A stretch of DNA of 64,000 nucleotides from an uncultured beta proteobacterium. GTDB taxonomy: Bacteria; Pseudomonadota; Gammaproteobacteria; Burkholderiales; Burkholderiaceae_C. The notes beneath the pieces are model-generated. The model was not told where the DNA came from. It saw nothing but the letters and a program-made list of their open reading frames with translations, and did not search any database. The stretch is from the NCBI GenBank assembly GCA_903897925.1, contig CAIUDG010000024.1, forward strand, positions 35,478-99,477, read 5' to 3'. A program made the position numbers and the translations under genes. Below are positions 27,779-35,882 of the stretch, in pieces (position 1 is the first letter of the stretch; each line of letters begins with the position of its first letter).

Positions 27779-28636
27779 TCAGCGCGTGGCCTGGCGGCCA
27801 AACAGGCCCTGGGGCCGCAGCACCAGCATCAGCACCATCACGGCGTAAATTAGAAAGGCACCGACTTGCGGCACATAGTATTTGCCGGCCACGTCGATCA
27901 CGCCCAGCAGCAGCGATGCCAGCAGCGAGCCGCCAATGCTGCCGCTGCCGCCGACGGCCACCACGATCAGGAAATAGACCACGTACTTCACCGGAAAGCC
28001 GGGGTCGAGTCCGAGCATTTCCACGCCCATGGCGCCGCCCAGTCCGGCCAGCGCGCTGCCCAGGGCAAAGGTCAGGGTGAAGATGCGTTCCACATGGATG
28101 CCGACGCCGCGTGCGGCACGCGGGTTGTCTACCGCGGCGCGCAGTTGTGCGCCGAAGCGGGTGCGGGTCACCAGCAGGTGCAGGGCCAGCGCAATCAGCA
28201 AGCTCACGCTGATCAGGAACAGCCGGTACACGCCCATGTCCAGGCCCGGCAGATGGAACTGGCCGCGCAGGAACGCCGGCAGTTCCAGCGGCTGCTGCTG
28301 GGCGCCGAAGAAATAGTGCGTTGCCGCCATGGCCATGAACACCAGGCTGATCGAGAACAGCACCTGGTCCAGGTGGGTGGCGCCGTACAGCCGGCGGTAC
28401 AGCGTGCGCTCCAGCAGCACGCCGATGGCCGCAGTGGCCAGTGCCGCCAGCGGCAGGCAGGCCAGGAAGGGCAGTCCCACGGCGTTCAGCAGCAGCACGC
28501 ACACATAGCCGCCGGCCATGGCAAAGGCCCCGTGCGCCAGGTTGACGAAATTCATCAAGCCCAAGGTCACCGACAGGCCGACGCTGATGAGAAACAGCAG
28601 CATGCCGGAGGCAATGCCGTCAAACAGAACAGTCAT
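27779..28636 (-). CDS. livH: Branched-chain-type ABC transporter permease LivH
   Basis: The 285-residue membrane protein has the LivH motifs GLMNFVNLAHGAFAMAGGY and VVAVGGSGSIGGSLLA, and eight predicted helices. It follows the binding-protein gene by 3 bases, so translation is probably coupled. The N-terminus starts MTVLFDGIASGMLLFLISVG, typical of LivH. Confidence 0.92.
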   Translation of the reverse strand: MTVLFDGIASGMLLFLISVGLSVTLGLMNFVNLAHGAFAMAGGYVCVLLLNAVGLPFLACLPLAALATAAIGVLLERTLYRRLYGATHLDQVLFSISLVFMAMAATHYFFGAQQQPLELPAFLRGQFHLPGLDMGVYRLFLISVSLLIALALHLLVTRTRFGAQLRAAVDNPRAARGVGIHVERIFTLTFALGSALAGLGGAMGVEMLGLDPGFPVKYVVYFLIVVAVGGSGSIGGSLLASLLLGVIDVAGKYYVPQVGAFLIYAVMVLMLVLRPQGLFGRQATR

Positions 28637-28639
28637 GGT

Positions 28640-29821
28640 TTATTGCTTGCCCGGGTCTTTCATGGCGGCCGTCTGTTCGAACTCGACGTTTTGCAGCTTG
28701 CCGGCCACTTTTTCCACCTTGCGGATATAGACCGTTTGCACGATGTCGCGGGTCACCGGGTCGATGCTGATCGGGCCGCGTGGGCTGGTCCAGGCCATGC
28801 CTTTGGCGGCGGCCATGAACTTGTCGCCGTTGGCGTCGCCAGCAGTTTTTTCCAGGGTCTTGGCAATCAGCTGCATGCCATCGTAGCCGCTGACCGACAT
28901 ATAGTTCGGGCGGTCTTTCGGGTAGGCCTTGTAATAGGCCGCCACATAGGCTTTGTTTTCCGGCGAGTTGTGCATTTCGGAATACTGCAGCGAGTTGACG
29001 ATGCCCAGGGCGTTGTCGCCGACGCCGTCGATCACGTCTTCTTCGGTCAGGTCGCCGGTGGCAATGATGCGGATGCCGGCCTTGCCCATGTCACGCTCGG
29101 CAAAGCCTTTCATGAAGGCCACGGTCTGTTCGCCTGGCGGCACAAACAGGAACACTGCTTCCGGCTTGGCGTCCTTGATTTTTTGCAGGAACGGGGCGAA
29201 ATCGGGGTTCTTCACCGGGGTGCGCACTTCGCCAATGATTTCGCCGCCGGCAGCGGTGAAGGTTTTCTTGAACTGGGCTTCGGCATCCTGTCCCGGGCCG
29301 AAGTCCGCGACCAGGGTATAGACCCGTTTGATTTTGTTTTTCGCTGCCCAGGTGGCGATCGGTGCGGTGATTTGCGGCAGCGTGTGCGAGACGCGCAGAA
29401 TGTATTCCGACTTGGTGGTGATGGCCGAGGCGGCGGCGTTCATCACGATCATCGGTTTCTTGGCTTCGGTGGCGACCGAGGCGGCGGCCATGGCCGAAGG
29501 CGTCAGGCCAAAGCCGCCCAGAATGTCGACCTTGTCTTTCACCACCAGTTCCTGCGCTGCGCGCTTGCTGATTTCGGGCGCGACACCGGTGTCGTCCTTG
29601 ATGATCAGTTCCACTTTGCGGCCGGAGAACACGCCACCGCTTTGCGCCAGGTACAGGCGCACGCCGTTTTCAATCTGTTTGCCATAGGGCGCGAAAGGGC
29701 CGGACAGTGGCAGCACCAGGCCGATTTTGAGCGGCTCGGCGGCCATGCCAGCCAGGCCGAAGGTGGCCAGGCCGGTGGCCAGGGCGAGCTGGCGAATGAA
29801 GGTGCGCTTGTTCAGGTTCAT
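28640..29821 (-). CDS. livK: Periplasmic substrate-binding protein of the liv-type importer
   Basis: The 393-residue protein has a signal peptide (QLALATGLATFGLAGMAAE) and the type I periplasmic fold: KIGLVLPLSGPFAPYGKQIENG, then IIKDDTGVAPEISKRAAQEL and VMNAAASAIT. Binding proteins of this class in aromatic operons carry aromatic acids. It sits 45 bases behind the maleylpyruvate isomerase gene, inside the 3-hydroxybenzoate operon, so 3-hydroxybenzoate or gentisate is a reasonable ligand guess. The liv symbol reflects family only. Confidence 0.85.
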   Translation of the reverse strand: MNLNKRTFIRQLALATGLATFGLAGMAAEPLKIGLVLPLSGPFAPYGKQIENGVRLYLAQSGGVFSGRKVELIIKDDTGVAPEISKRAAQELVVKDKVDILGGFGLTPSAMAAASVATEAKKPMIVMNAAASAITTKSEYILRVSHTLPQITAPIATWAAKNKIKRVYTLVADFGPGQDAEAQFKKTFTAAGGEIIGEVRTPVKNPDFAPFLQKIKDAKPEAVFLFVPPGEQTVAFMKGFAERDMGKAGIRIIATGDLTEEDVIDGVGDNALGIVNSLQYSEMHNSPENKAYVAAYYKAYPKDRPNYMSVSGYDGMQLIAKTLEKTAGDANGDKFMAAAKGMAWTSPRGPISIDPVTRDIVQTVYIRKVEKVAGKLQNVEFEQTAAMKDPGKQ

Positions 29822-29866
29822 GGAGGTCTCCGTTGTCGTTTGTTATGGCAGGGGGTGGCGCGGCGC

Positions 29867-30508
29867 TCAGCTGGCGTCGGGTTGCTGGCCGGGTGCGGCT
29901 TTCTGGAACGCTGGCAGCGCGGCGCAGGCCTGGTCAATGCTTTGGATGATCGGGTAGGGGCGCAGATCGACTTTGAAGCGGCGCGCGCTTTCCACCTGCG
30001 GCACCAGGTACACGTCGGCCAGGGTCGGCGTGGCGCCAAAGCAGAAGTCGCCGCGGTCCGGGTCGGCCTGCAGCAAGGCTTCCAGGGCGTCGAAACCGGC
30101 GCTGATCCAGGTGCCGCACCAGGTGTTGATGGCGGCTTCGTCCTGGCCCAGTTGCTTGCGCAGATATTCCAGGATGCGGCGGTTGTTGATGGGGTGGATG
30201 TCACAACCGACCACTGCCGCCAGCGCGCGCACACGGGCGCGCTGCTGCAGCCCGCTGGGCAACAGCGCCGGCGTCGGATAGCGCTCTTCCAGCCATTCAA
30301 TGATGGCCGGCGACTGGATCAGCACGGCATCGTCGGCCACCAGCGCCGGCACCAGCCCTTGCGGGTTGAGCGCCTTGAAGGCGCCCTGCAGGTGTTCTTC
30401 GCGGCGCAGATCGACGGCGATGTAGGTGTAATCCAGCCCCTTCAGATTGAGGGCGATGCGCAGCCGGTGCGAGGTGCCGCTGCGGAAAAAATTATGGAGT
30501 TGCAACAT
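29867..30508 (-). CDS. nagL: Maleylpyruvate isomerase (zeta-class GST family)
   Basis: The 213-residue glutathione-dependent enzyme converts maleylpyruvate to fumarylpyruvate in the gentisate pathway. It has the thioredoxin-fold start LHNFFRSGTSHRLRIALNLKGL, with Ser in place for glutathione activation, NPQGLVPAL (cis-Pro), and SPAIIEWLEERYP. The C-terminal helix domain has the family ADVYLVPQV segment. The ATG at 30508 lies 23 bases behind the hydroxylase stop; the longer frame to 30574 overlaps it and is rejected. Confidence 0.9.
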   Translation of the reverse strand: MLQLHNFFRSGTSHRLRIALNLKGLDYTYIAVDLRREEHLQGAFKALNPQGLVPALVADDAVLIQSPAIIEWLEERYPTPALLPSGLQQRARVRALAAVVGCDIHPINNRRILEYLRKQLGQDEAAINTWCGTWISAGFDALEALLQADPDRGDFCFGATPTLADVYLVPQVESARRFKVDLRPYPIIQSIDQACAALPAFQKAAPGQQPDAS

Positions 30509-30531
30509 GGATGCCTTTGTGCGGGTGCCGG

Positions 30532-31722
30532 TCACGTGGCCAGGCAGTTGCCCACGTTCCAACCGTACAACCATTCCATCGCATCATAGAAGCGTTCCGC
30601 CGAGCGGCCCTTCCACAGACTGTTGCGCACCAGGCGCTCGACGCCCTTGGCGTGGTAGAGCCGGCCCATCTCGCGGCCCGACAGCACGATGCGGGCAGTG
30701 CGGGCGACGCGCGATTGCTGGTACAGCGCCAGCGCTTTCGTCCAGTCGTTGTGGTGCACGCGCAGCGCTTCGCCGAGCGTGACGGCGTCTTCCAGCGCCA
30801 TGCAGGCGCCCTGCGCCATGTACTGGGTGGTCGGGTGGGCGGCATCGCCGAGGATGGTGGCGCGGCCAAAGACCCAGGTGTCAATCGGCTCCCGGTCAGC
30901 GGTGGCCCAGCGGCGCCAGGTTTTGGGCAGATCGATCAGCTGGCGTGCCTTCGGGCAGATGCCCTGGAAGTAGCTTTGCACTTCTTCCTTGCTGCCGTCG
31001 GTGACGCCCCATTCTTCCTTGTTCCGGCTGTGGAAGGTGACCACCACGTTGTACTGCTCGCCGCCGCGCAGCGGGTAGTGCACCAGGTGGCAGTTCGGGC
31101 CGACCCAGATGCTGGCCGCGTTCCAGCGCAGGTTTTCGGGAAAATCTTTTTTGTCGATGACGGCGCGGTAGACCACATGGCCGGTGATGCGCGGTGGGTC
31201 ATTGACATACTGGGTCCGTACCACCGACTTGCCACCATCCGCGCCAATCAGGGCCACGCCGGTATAGGACTTGCCGTTCTGGTCGAACACGGTGACGCTG
31301 TCGGCGCTTTGCTCGACGCGTTCGATGCGGGTGCTGGTCAGGAACTCAACCTTGCCGGTTTCCTGCGCGCCCTCGAGCAAGGAGGTGTGGATGTCAACCC
31401 GGTGGATCACCGCGTAGGGGTTGCCAAAGCGTTTCAGAAAGGCTTCGCCGGTGGGGATTTTGCCGACCTGGTATTCGTCCAGCGCGTCGTGCATCACCAT
31501 GTAGTCGGTATAGACCGCGCGGCTGCGCGCCTTTTCACCAATGCCCAGGGCATCAAACGCATGGAAGGCATTCGGGCCGAGCTGGATGCCGGCGCCGATT
31601 TCGCCGATTTGCGGTGCCTGTTCGAATACCTGGACCTGGAAGCCCTGGCGCACCAGCGCCAAAGCCGCGGCGAGGCCACCAATGCCGCCGCCGGATACGA
31701 GTACGGGAAGTGTTTGGGTCAT
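30532..31722 (-). CDS. 3-Hydroxybenzoate 6-monooxygenase (FAD, class A)
   Basis: The 396-residue enzyme of the p-hydroxybenzoate hydroxylase fold has GxGxxG (VSGGGIGGLAAALAL), the DG motif (GADGGKSVVR) and the GD motif (ILGDAAHPTTQYMAQG). It hydroxylates 3-hydroxybenzoate to gentisate with NADH and O2; the position between gentisate-pathway genes supports this over salicylate hydroxylase. Neighbouring genes are separated by 27 and 23 bases. Salicylate 5-hydroxylation is ruled out, since that needs a multi-component oxygenase. Confidence 0.85.
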   Translation of the reverse strand: MTQTLPVLVSGGGIGGLAAALALVRQGFQVQVFEQAPQIGEIGAGIQLGPNAFHAFDALGIGEKARSRAVYTDYMVMHDALDEYQVGKIPTGEAFLKRFGNPYAVIHRVDIHTSLLEGAQETGKVEFLTSTRIERVEQSADSVTVFDQNGKSYTGVALIGADGGKSVVRTQYVNDPPRITGHVVYRAVIDKKDFPENLRWNAASIWVGPNCHLVHYPLRGGEQYNVVVTFHSRNKEEWGVTDGSKEEVQSYFQGICPKARQLIDLPKTWRRWATADREPIDTWVFGRATILGDAAHPTTQYMAQGACMALEDAVTLGEALRVHHNDWTKALALYQQSRVARTARIVLSGREMGRLYHAKGVERLVRNSLWKGRSAERFYDAMEWLYGWNVGNCLAT

Positions 31723-31749
31723 GTTCTAGTCTCCTTGGAGCGCGGGGGA

Positions 31750-32457
31750 TTATTCGGCTGCGCCAATCGTCAGGCGGACTTCGCCGACCTGGGCAATCTG
31801 GCCAGTGATGACATCGCCAACCTGGACCGGGCCGACGCCTTCGGGGGTGCCGGTGTAAATCAGGTCGCCGGCTTGCAGGTGGTAGTACTGCGACAGGTCG
31901 GCAATCAGTTCCGGAATGTTCCAGATCAGTTGGGCCAGGTCGGAACTTTGTTTTTGCGTGCCATTGACTTGCAGCGCGATGCTGCCGGCCGCCAGCACGC
32001 CGAGTGTGCCTTTGGGCAGGATGTCGGTGCAGACGGCGGAGCGCTCGAAGTCCTTGCCGAGGTCCCAGGGGCGGCCCTGGTCACGCGCTACCAGTTGCAG
32101 GTCACGGCGCGTCATGTCCAAGCCGGCGGCATAGCCGTAGACCAGGGCTTCGGCGTCGGCTTCCTTGACGCGAAAACCGCTGGCACCTATGGCCACCACC
32201 AGTTCCATTTCATAGTGGTAGTTTTGCGTGCCGCAGGGGTAGGGCACGGTGGCTCCGGACGCCACCAGGGTCGACGCGTCCTTGAGGAAATAAAACGGCT
32301 TGGACGTGGACTTGTCCACCGGGCGGCCCATTTCCACGGCGTGCGCGTGGTAGTTGCGGCCAACGCAAAAAATGCGGCCGACGGGAAAGCGGGCATCCAC
32401 ACCGCGCACGGCCAGGGACGGGGTAGCGGCGGGAGACCAGAGGTACTTGCTTGTCAT
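31750..32457 (-). CDS. nagK: Fumarylpyruvate hydrolase (FAH family)
   Basis: The 235-residue enzyme cleaves fumarylpyruvate to fumarate and pyruvate. It has the FAH-family core [16 protein letters not shown], metal-binding acidic residues in [11 protein letters not shown], the [14 protein letters not shown] segment, and [16 protein letters not shown]. The ATG at 32457 gives the family N-terminus; upstream in-frame codons overlap the dioxygenase gene. It is the third step of the pathway. Confidence 0.92.
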   Translation of the reverse strand: MTSKYLWSPAATPSLAVRGVDARFPVGRIFCVGRNYHAHAVEMGRPVDKSTSKPFYFLKDASTLVASGATVPYPCGTQNYHYEMELVVAIGASGFRVKEADAEALVYGYAAGLDMTRRDLQLVARDQGRPWDLGKDFERSAVCTDILPKGTLGVLAAGSIALQVNGTQKQSSDLAQLIWNIPELIADLSQYYHLQAGDLIYTGTPEGVGPVQVGDVITGQIAQVGEVRLTIGAAE

Positions 32458-32488
32458 GGGGTGGTATTTCTTGGGGTTCGTCAATGAA

Positions 32489-33535
32489 TCAGAGCGGGCG
32501 CACTTCGTAAACGCCGAGCTTTCTTTGCAGCGGCGCATCGTCGGCGGTGAAGACGAAGGCCGGGCTGCTGCTGGAGCGGTTGCACAGGGTGATCGGTACA
32601 TAGCCGGGCATGCAGCAGGTGTCGGCCTCGGCCAGGTCAAAGCTGCTGCCGTCGGCGTCGACCTGGACATTGCCTTCAATCTGGTGGAATACCGTGGCGC
32701 AGGAGCGTGCCGGCAAGCGCAGGGTTTCGCCCGGGCGCAGCATCAGGGCCGAGAAGCCGAGTATTTTTTGTGCGTCGGCGCCGTTTTCCGGATTGATATA
32801 GGCCACTTGCACGGCTTCCACCTCGGGCTGGGTTTGGGCCAGGGTTTGCAGGGCGGCGCGCACGTCGGCCCAGGGATAGCGCAGCATCGGGAAGCTGGCG
32901 GCGTTGCGTGTAAATACCGGGGCCGGCACCACGCCACCGCGCTGGTAGGCCAGGCCGGCGGCGTCGCTGATGACGGTCTGCGCCTTGCCTTCGGTAACGT
33001 AGGAGGCTTCCATGTAATAGATGATGGGCAGATCGAGCACGTCGAGCCAGACCACCGGTTCGCTGCCGTCGTGGCCGTGTTCGTGCCACAGGCCGGTCGG
33101 CGTCAGGATCAGGTCGCCGCGCTGCATCATGCATTTTTCGCCGTCGATGGTGGTGTAGGCGCCTTCGCCTTCGACAATCATGCGCACCGCATTCGGGGTG
33201 TGGCGGTGCGCCGGTGCCCATTCGCCGGGCAAGAGCAATTGCATGCCCAGGTACATGGTGGCGCTGGCCTGCATTTTTTCCAGGCCGTGGCCAGGGTTGG
33301 CCAACACCAGCACGCGGCGTTCGGCTTTCTCCATCGGGGTCAGCTCACCGGCTTGCAGCAACAGTGGGCGCAGACCCTGGTAGGGCCAGACCGTCGGGCG
33401 GGTCTTTGAGGTTGGCTTGCCGGGCGGCAGCACGGCGCGCAGGCTGGGCCACAGTGGCACCAGGTTTTTGGCGGTCAGGGCGTCACGGTAGTCCTGGGGC
33501 AGGTCTTCTAGGCGTCCGAGTTCTGGCAATTGCAT
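32489..33535 (-). CDS. nagI: Gentisate 1,2-dioxygenase
   Basis: The 348-residue bicupin ring-cleaving enzyme opens gentisate to maleylpyruvate with Fe(II) and O2. The iron-binding motif is visible in the first cupin: [16 protein letters not shown], then [16 protein letters not shown]. The second cupin ([21 protein letters not shown]) is degenerate, as usual. The ATG at 33535 follows GGAG; a longer open frame to 33670 would run into the promoter palindrome, so it is rejected. It is the first gene of the operon, transcribed away from the LysR gene. Confidence 0.93.
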   Translation of the reverse strand: MQLPELGRLEDLPQDYRDALTAKNLVPLWPSLRAVLPPGKPTSKTRPTVWPYQGLRPLLLQAGELTPMEKAERRVLVLANPGHGLEKMQASATMYLGMQLLLPGEWAPAHRHTPNAVRMIVEGEGAYTTIDGEKCMMQRGDLILTPTGLWHEHGHDGSEPVVWLDVLDLPIIYYMEASYVTEGKAQTVISDAAGLAYQRGGVVPAPVFTRNAASFPMLRYPWADVRAALQTLAQTQPEVEAVQVAYINPENGADAQKILGFSALMLRPGETLRLPARSCATVFHQIEGNVQVDADGSSFDLAEADTCCMPGYVPITLCNRSSSSPAFVFTADDAPLQRKLGVYEVRPL

Positions 33536-33613
33536 ATTTGTCTCCACTGCTTGTCGTAGGGGTCGCAGCGTAACGGTCGCCTGGCATGCGGTAAATGCAA
33601 TAGACCGAATAGG

Positions 33614-33636
33614 CTGTATTCGAAATTCGAATACAG
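33614..33636. promoter_or_regulatory. Perfect inverted repeat in the gentisate/LysR divergent promoter
   Basis: CTGTATTCGAA and its exact reverse complement flank a single A, an 11-bp perfect inverted repeat. It lies in the 143-base gap between the divergent nagI and lysR starts and contains the T-N11-A spacing of LysR boxes (TTCGAAATTCGAA). It is the likely binding site of the adjacent regulator controlling both promoters. Confidence 0.75.
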
Positions 33637-33678
33637 TGCGAGCTGTCCTCGCCGCCAGGGGAACTAACATACGCCGCC

Positions 33679-34599
33679 ATGGACACCATCGATATCCGCC
33701 TCCTGCACGTGTTTGATCAGATCTACAAGCTGCGCAGCGTCAGCGATGCGGCGGCGGCGTTGGATCTGGGCCAACCGGCGGTGAGCGTGGCACTGTCGAA
33801 GTTGCGCCACCAGTATGGCGATCAGCTGTTTGTGCGCACCTCCAATGGTATGGAGCCAACGCCATTTGGCGAGGGGCTGGTGCGGCCGATACGCAACGCG
33901 CTGGAGGCCCTGGACGTGGTGCTGGGCCACCATGATGCGTTTGAACCGGCCACGTCGAAGCGCAATTTCCGCATCTGTATGACCGACATCAGCCAGCTGG
34001 TGTTGCTGCCGCGGCTGTGGGAAAAACTGCGTGTCGAGGCGCCGAACATCCACATCGAAATCCTGCCGCTGTCGCCGAATCTGGCGCAGCTGCTGGAAAG
34101 CGGCGGCGCCGACCTGGCGCTGGGCTTCATGCCGCAGCTCGAGGCCGGCTTCTACCAGAATGTGCTGTTCAAGCAACGCTTTGTCTGCATGGTCAGCGCC
34201 AACCACCCGCGCATTCGCACGCAGCTGACGCTGGAGCAGTTTCAGACCGAAGAGCATGCGGTGATCAGTTCGTCCGGTTCGGCGCCGGTGCTGATTGACC
34301 AGGAAATCGAACGCATGGGGCTGCACCGCAAGATTTCGCTGAAGATTCCCAACTTTATCGGTGCCGCGCTGGTGGTGGAACACACCGACTTCATCATCAC
34401 GATTCCGGACCGGCTCGGTGACGTGCTGCAGGGGCGCGGTGCGCTAAAGACGTTTCCAGTGCCGTTTGCGCTGCCGGACTATGAGGTCAAGCAGCACTGG
34501 CATGAGCGCTTTCACAATGACCCGGGCCTGCGCTGGCTGCGCCGCGTGATTGCTGAATTGCTGGTCTTGCCCGGCCCTGCTGGCCAGGGAAAACCATAG
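33679..34599 (+). CDS. LysR-family transcriptional regulator, NahR/NagR-like
   Basis: The 306-residue regulator has the N-terminal winged helix-turn-helix (SVSDAAAALDLGQPAVSVAL, then LFVRTSNGMEPTPFG) and a periplasmic-binding-like effector domain beginning RNFRICMTDISQLVLLP, closely like NahR, NagR and DntR, which respond to salicylate or related aromatic acids. It is divergent from the gentisate operon over a perfect palindrome. Autoregulation and activation of nagI with 3-hydroxybenzoate or gentisate as effector is inferred. The start has a weak ribosome-binding site. Confidence 0.9.
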   Translation: MDTIDIRLLHVFDQIYKLRSVSDAAAALDLGQPAVSVALSKLRHQYGDQLFVRTSNGMEPTPFGEGLVRPIRNALEALDVVLGHHDAFEPATSKRNFRICMTDISQLVLLPRLWEKLRVEAPNIHIEILPLSPNLAQLLESGGADLALGFMPQLEAGFYQNVLFKQRFVCMVSANHPRIRTQLTLEQFQTEEHAVISSSGSAPVLIDQEIERMGLHRKISLKIPNFIGAALVVEHTDFIITIPDRLGDVLQGRGALKTFPVPFALPDYEVKQHWHERFHNDPGLRWLRRVIAELLVLPGPAGQGKP

Positions 34600-34690
34600 T
34601 CAAAAATCATACTATCCCTATATCGCTATCCTTCGCTATATTTGATTATTCGTATATCTATACGTATAAAAATTCGCAAGGGAGTCCTGC

Positions 34691-35860
34691 GTGCCTATTG
34701 CTGTCACAGCCGCCACCGAGGAACTGGATTCCGCGCTGGCAGAGGAGTTGTTCAGAAGAACCCGCTTTTCGGCAGCGGTGGGTTTTGTCGGCGTCGTCAT
34801 CATGGCGCTGCCGCACCTGGTGGGGCCGCTGCCGCTGCAGCGCACGCTCGGTTGGGCGCTGGGTCTGATGCTGTTGCTCGCAGCCCGATTTTTGCACGCT
34901 TCGCGGACCCTGAGCCGCCTTGATGCGGGCGAAACAATCGACCACGCCGTGCTGTTTGAAGCTGGTGTGTGTGCCCTGATTGGCCTTGGCTGGGGCATTT
35001 CGGTATTCGTTTTTGACACCGGCCAAATGGACCAGGCGTTTTATGTCCGGCTGATGATTCTGGCCGGTGCGCTGGCTTTTGTGGTGGCCTCGACGGCAGT
35101 CTATCTGCGCATATTTCTGGCTTATTGCCTGCCGATTGGTGTGCTGGTCATCGTGTCGCTGCTGGGGTTTGACCACGTGCAGCCGAAAAGCGTGTTTGTC
35201 GTCAGTATTTCGCTGTATTTGCTGATGCTGTGTGGCCAGGCCCTGAGTATCAACCGCGGCGTGCGCGACACCATTGCGAGCCACCAGCGGGTGTTGCAGC
35301 TGACCGAGGATTTGAACGCGGTGCTGGTGTCGGAACGCGCCTTGCGCGAGGAAATCAAGCAGCTGTCGCTGACCGATGAACTGACCGGGGTCATGAACCG
35401 GCGTGGCATTACGGAAAACCTGGAACTGGAATTGGCGCGCTGCCGGCGCCAGGTCACTCCGCTGTCCTTGCTGATGCTCGATATTGACCGCTTCAAGCCG
35501 ATCAACGACACGTTCGGCCATGCCGCAGGTGATGAGGTGATTCGCCTGGTCGCGCATGCGCTGAAAAAAGAGCTGCGTGAAACCGATGTGATTGGCCGCT
35601 TTGGTGGCGATGAATTCATTGTGGTGCTGCCATCGCTGGGGCTGGAGGGCGCGCTGGCGGCGGCGCACCGCCTGCGCCAGAGTGTGCAGTTTGCGGCGGT
35701 GGACATGCAGGCGCGCGGCGTCAGCGTCACCATCTCGGTGGGTGTTGCCACCTGCCGGCAACAGGATTCGATGTTGCACCTGATGTCGCGTGCCGACGGT
35801 GCGCTCTACGTGGCCAAGGAAAATGGCCGCAACCGGATCGAGGCAGAGGCGCAGGGCTGA
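34691..35860 (+). CDS. Membrane diguanylate cyclase
   Basis: The 389-residue protein has about six N-terminal membrane helices (residues 25-205), a short coiled coil and a C-terminal GGDEF domain. The active site is intact (GRFGGDEF, motif near residue 305) and an RxxD inhibitory site (RETD) lies five residues ahead, so product feedback is expected. The start is GTG behind AGGGAG. An AT-rich leader precedes it, with an inverted repeat CGTATA-TC-TATACG at 34651-34664. It converges with the frameshifted GGDEF-EAL gene. Confidence 0.92.
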   Translation: MPIAVTAATEELDSALAEELFRRTRFSAAVGFVGVVIMALPHLVGPLPLQRTLGWALGLMLLLAARFLHASRTLSRLDAGETIDHAVLFEAGVCALIGLGWGISVFVFDTGQMDQAFYVRLMILAGALAFVVASTAVYLRIFLAYCLPIGVLVIVSLLGFDHVQPKSVFVVSISLYLLMLCGQALSINRGVRDTIASHQRVLQLTEDLNAVLVSERALREEIKQLSLTDELTGVMNRRGITENLELELARCRRQVTPLSLLMLDIDRFKPINDTFGHAAGDEVIRLVAHALKKELRETDVIGRFGGDEFIVVLPSLGLEGALAAAHRLRQSVQFAAVDMQARGVSVTISVGVATCRQQDSMLHLMSRADGALYVAKENGRNRIEAEAQG

Positions 35861-35882
35861 GTCCAGGCGCCGGTTCTGGGCT

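Noticed and set aside
32458..32679. 74-residue extension of fumarylpyruvate hydrolase
   Set aside because: Overlaps the dioxygenase gene in another frame; family N-terminus is at 32457.
34658..35882. Out-of-frame continuation of the frameshifted GGDEF-EAL gene
   Set aside because: It runs antisense through the diguanylate cyclase gene and has no domain; it follows from the 8-bp duplication.
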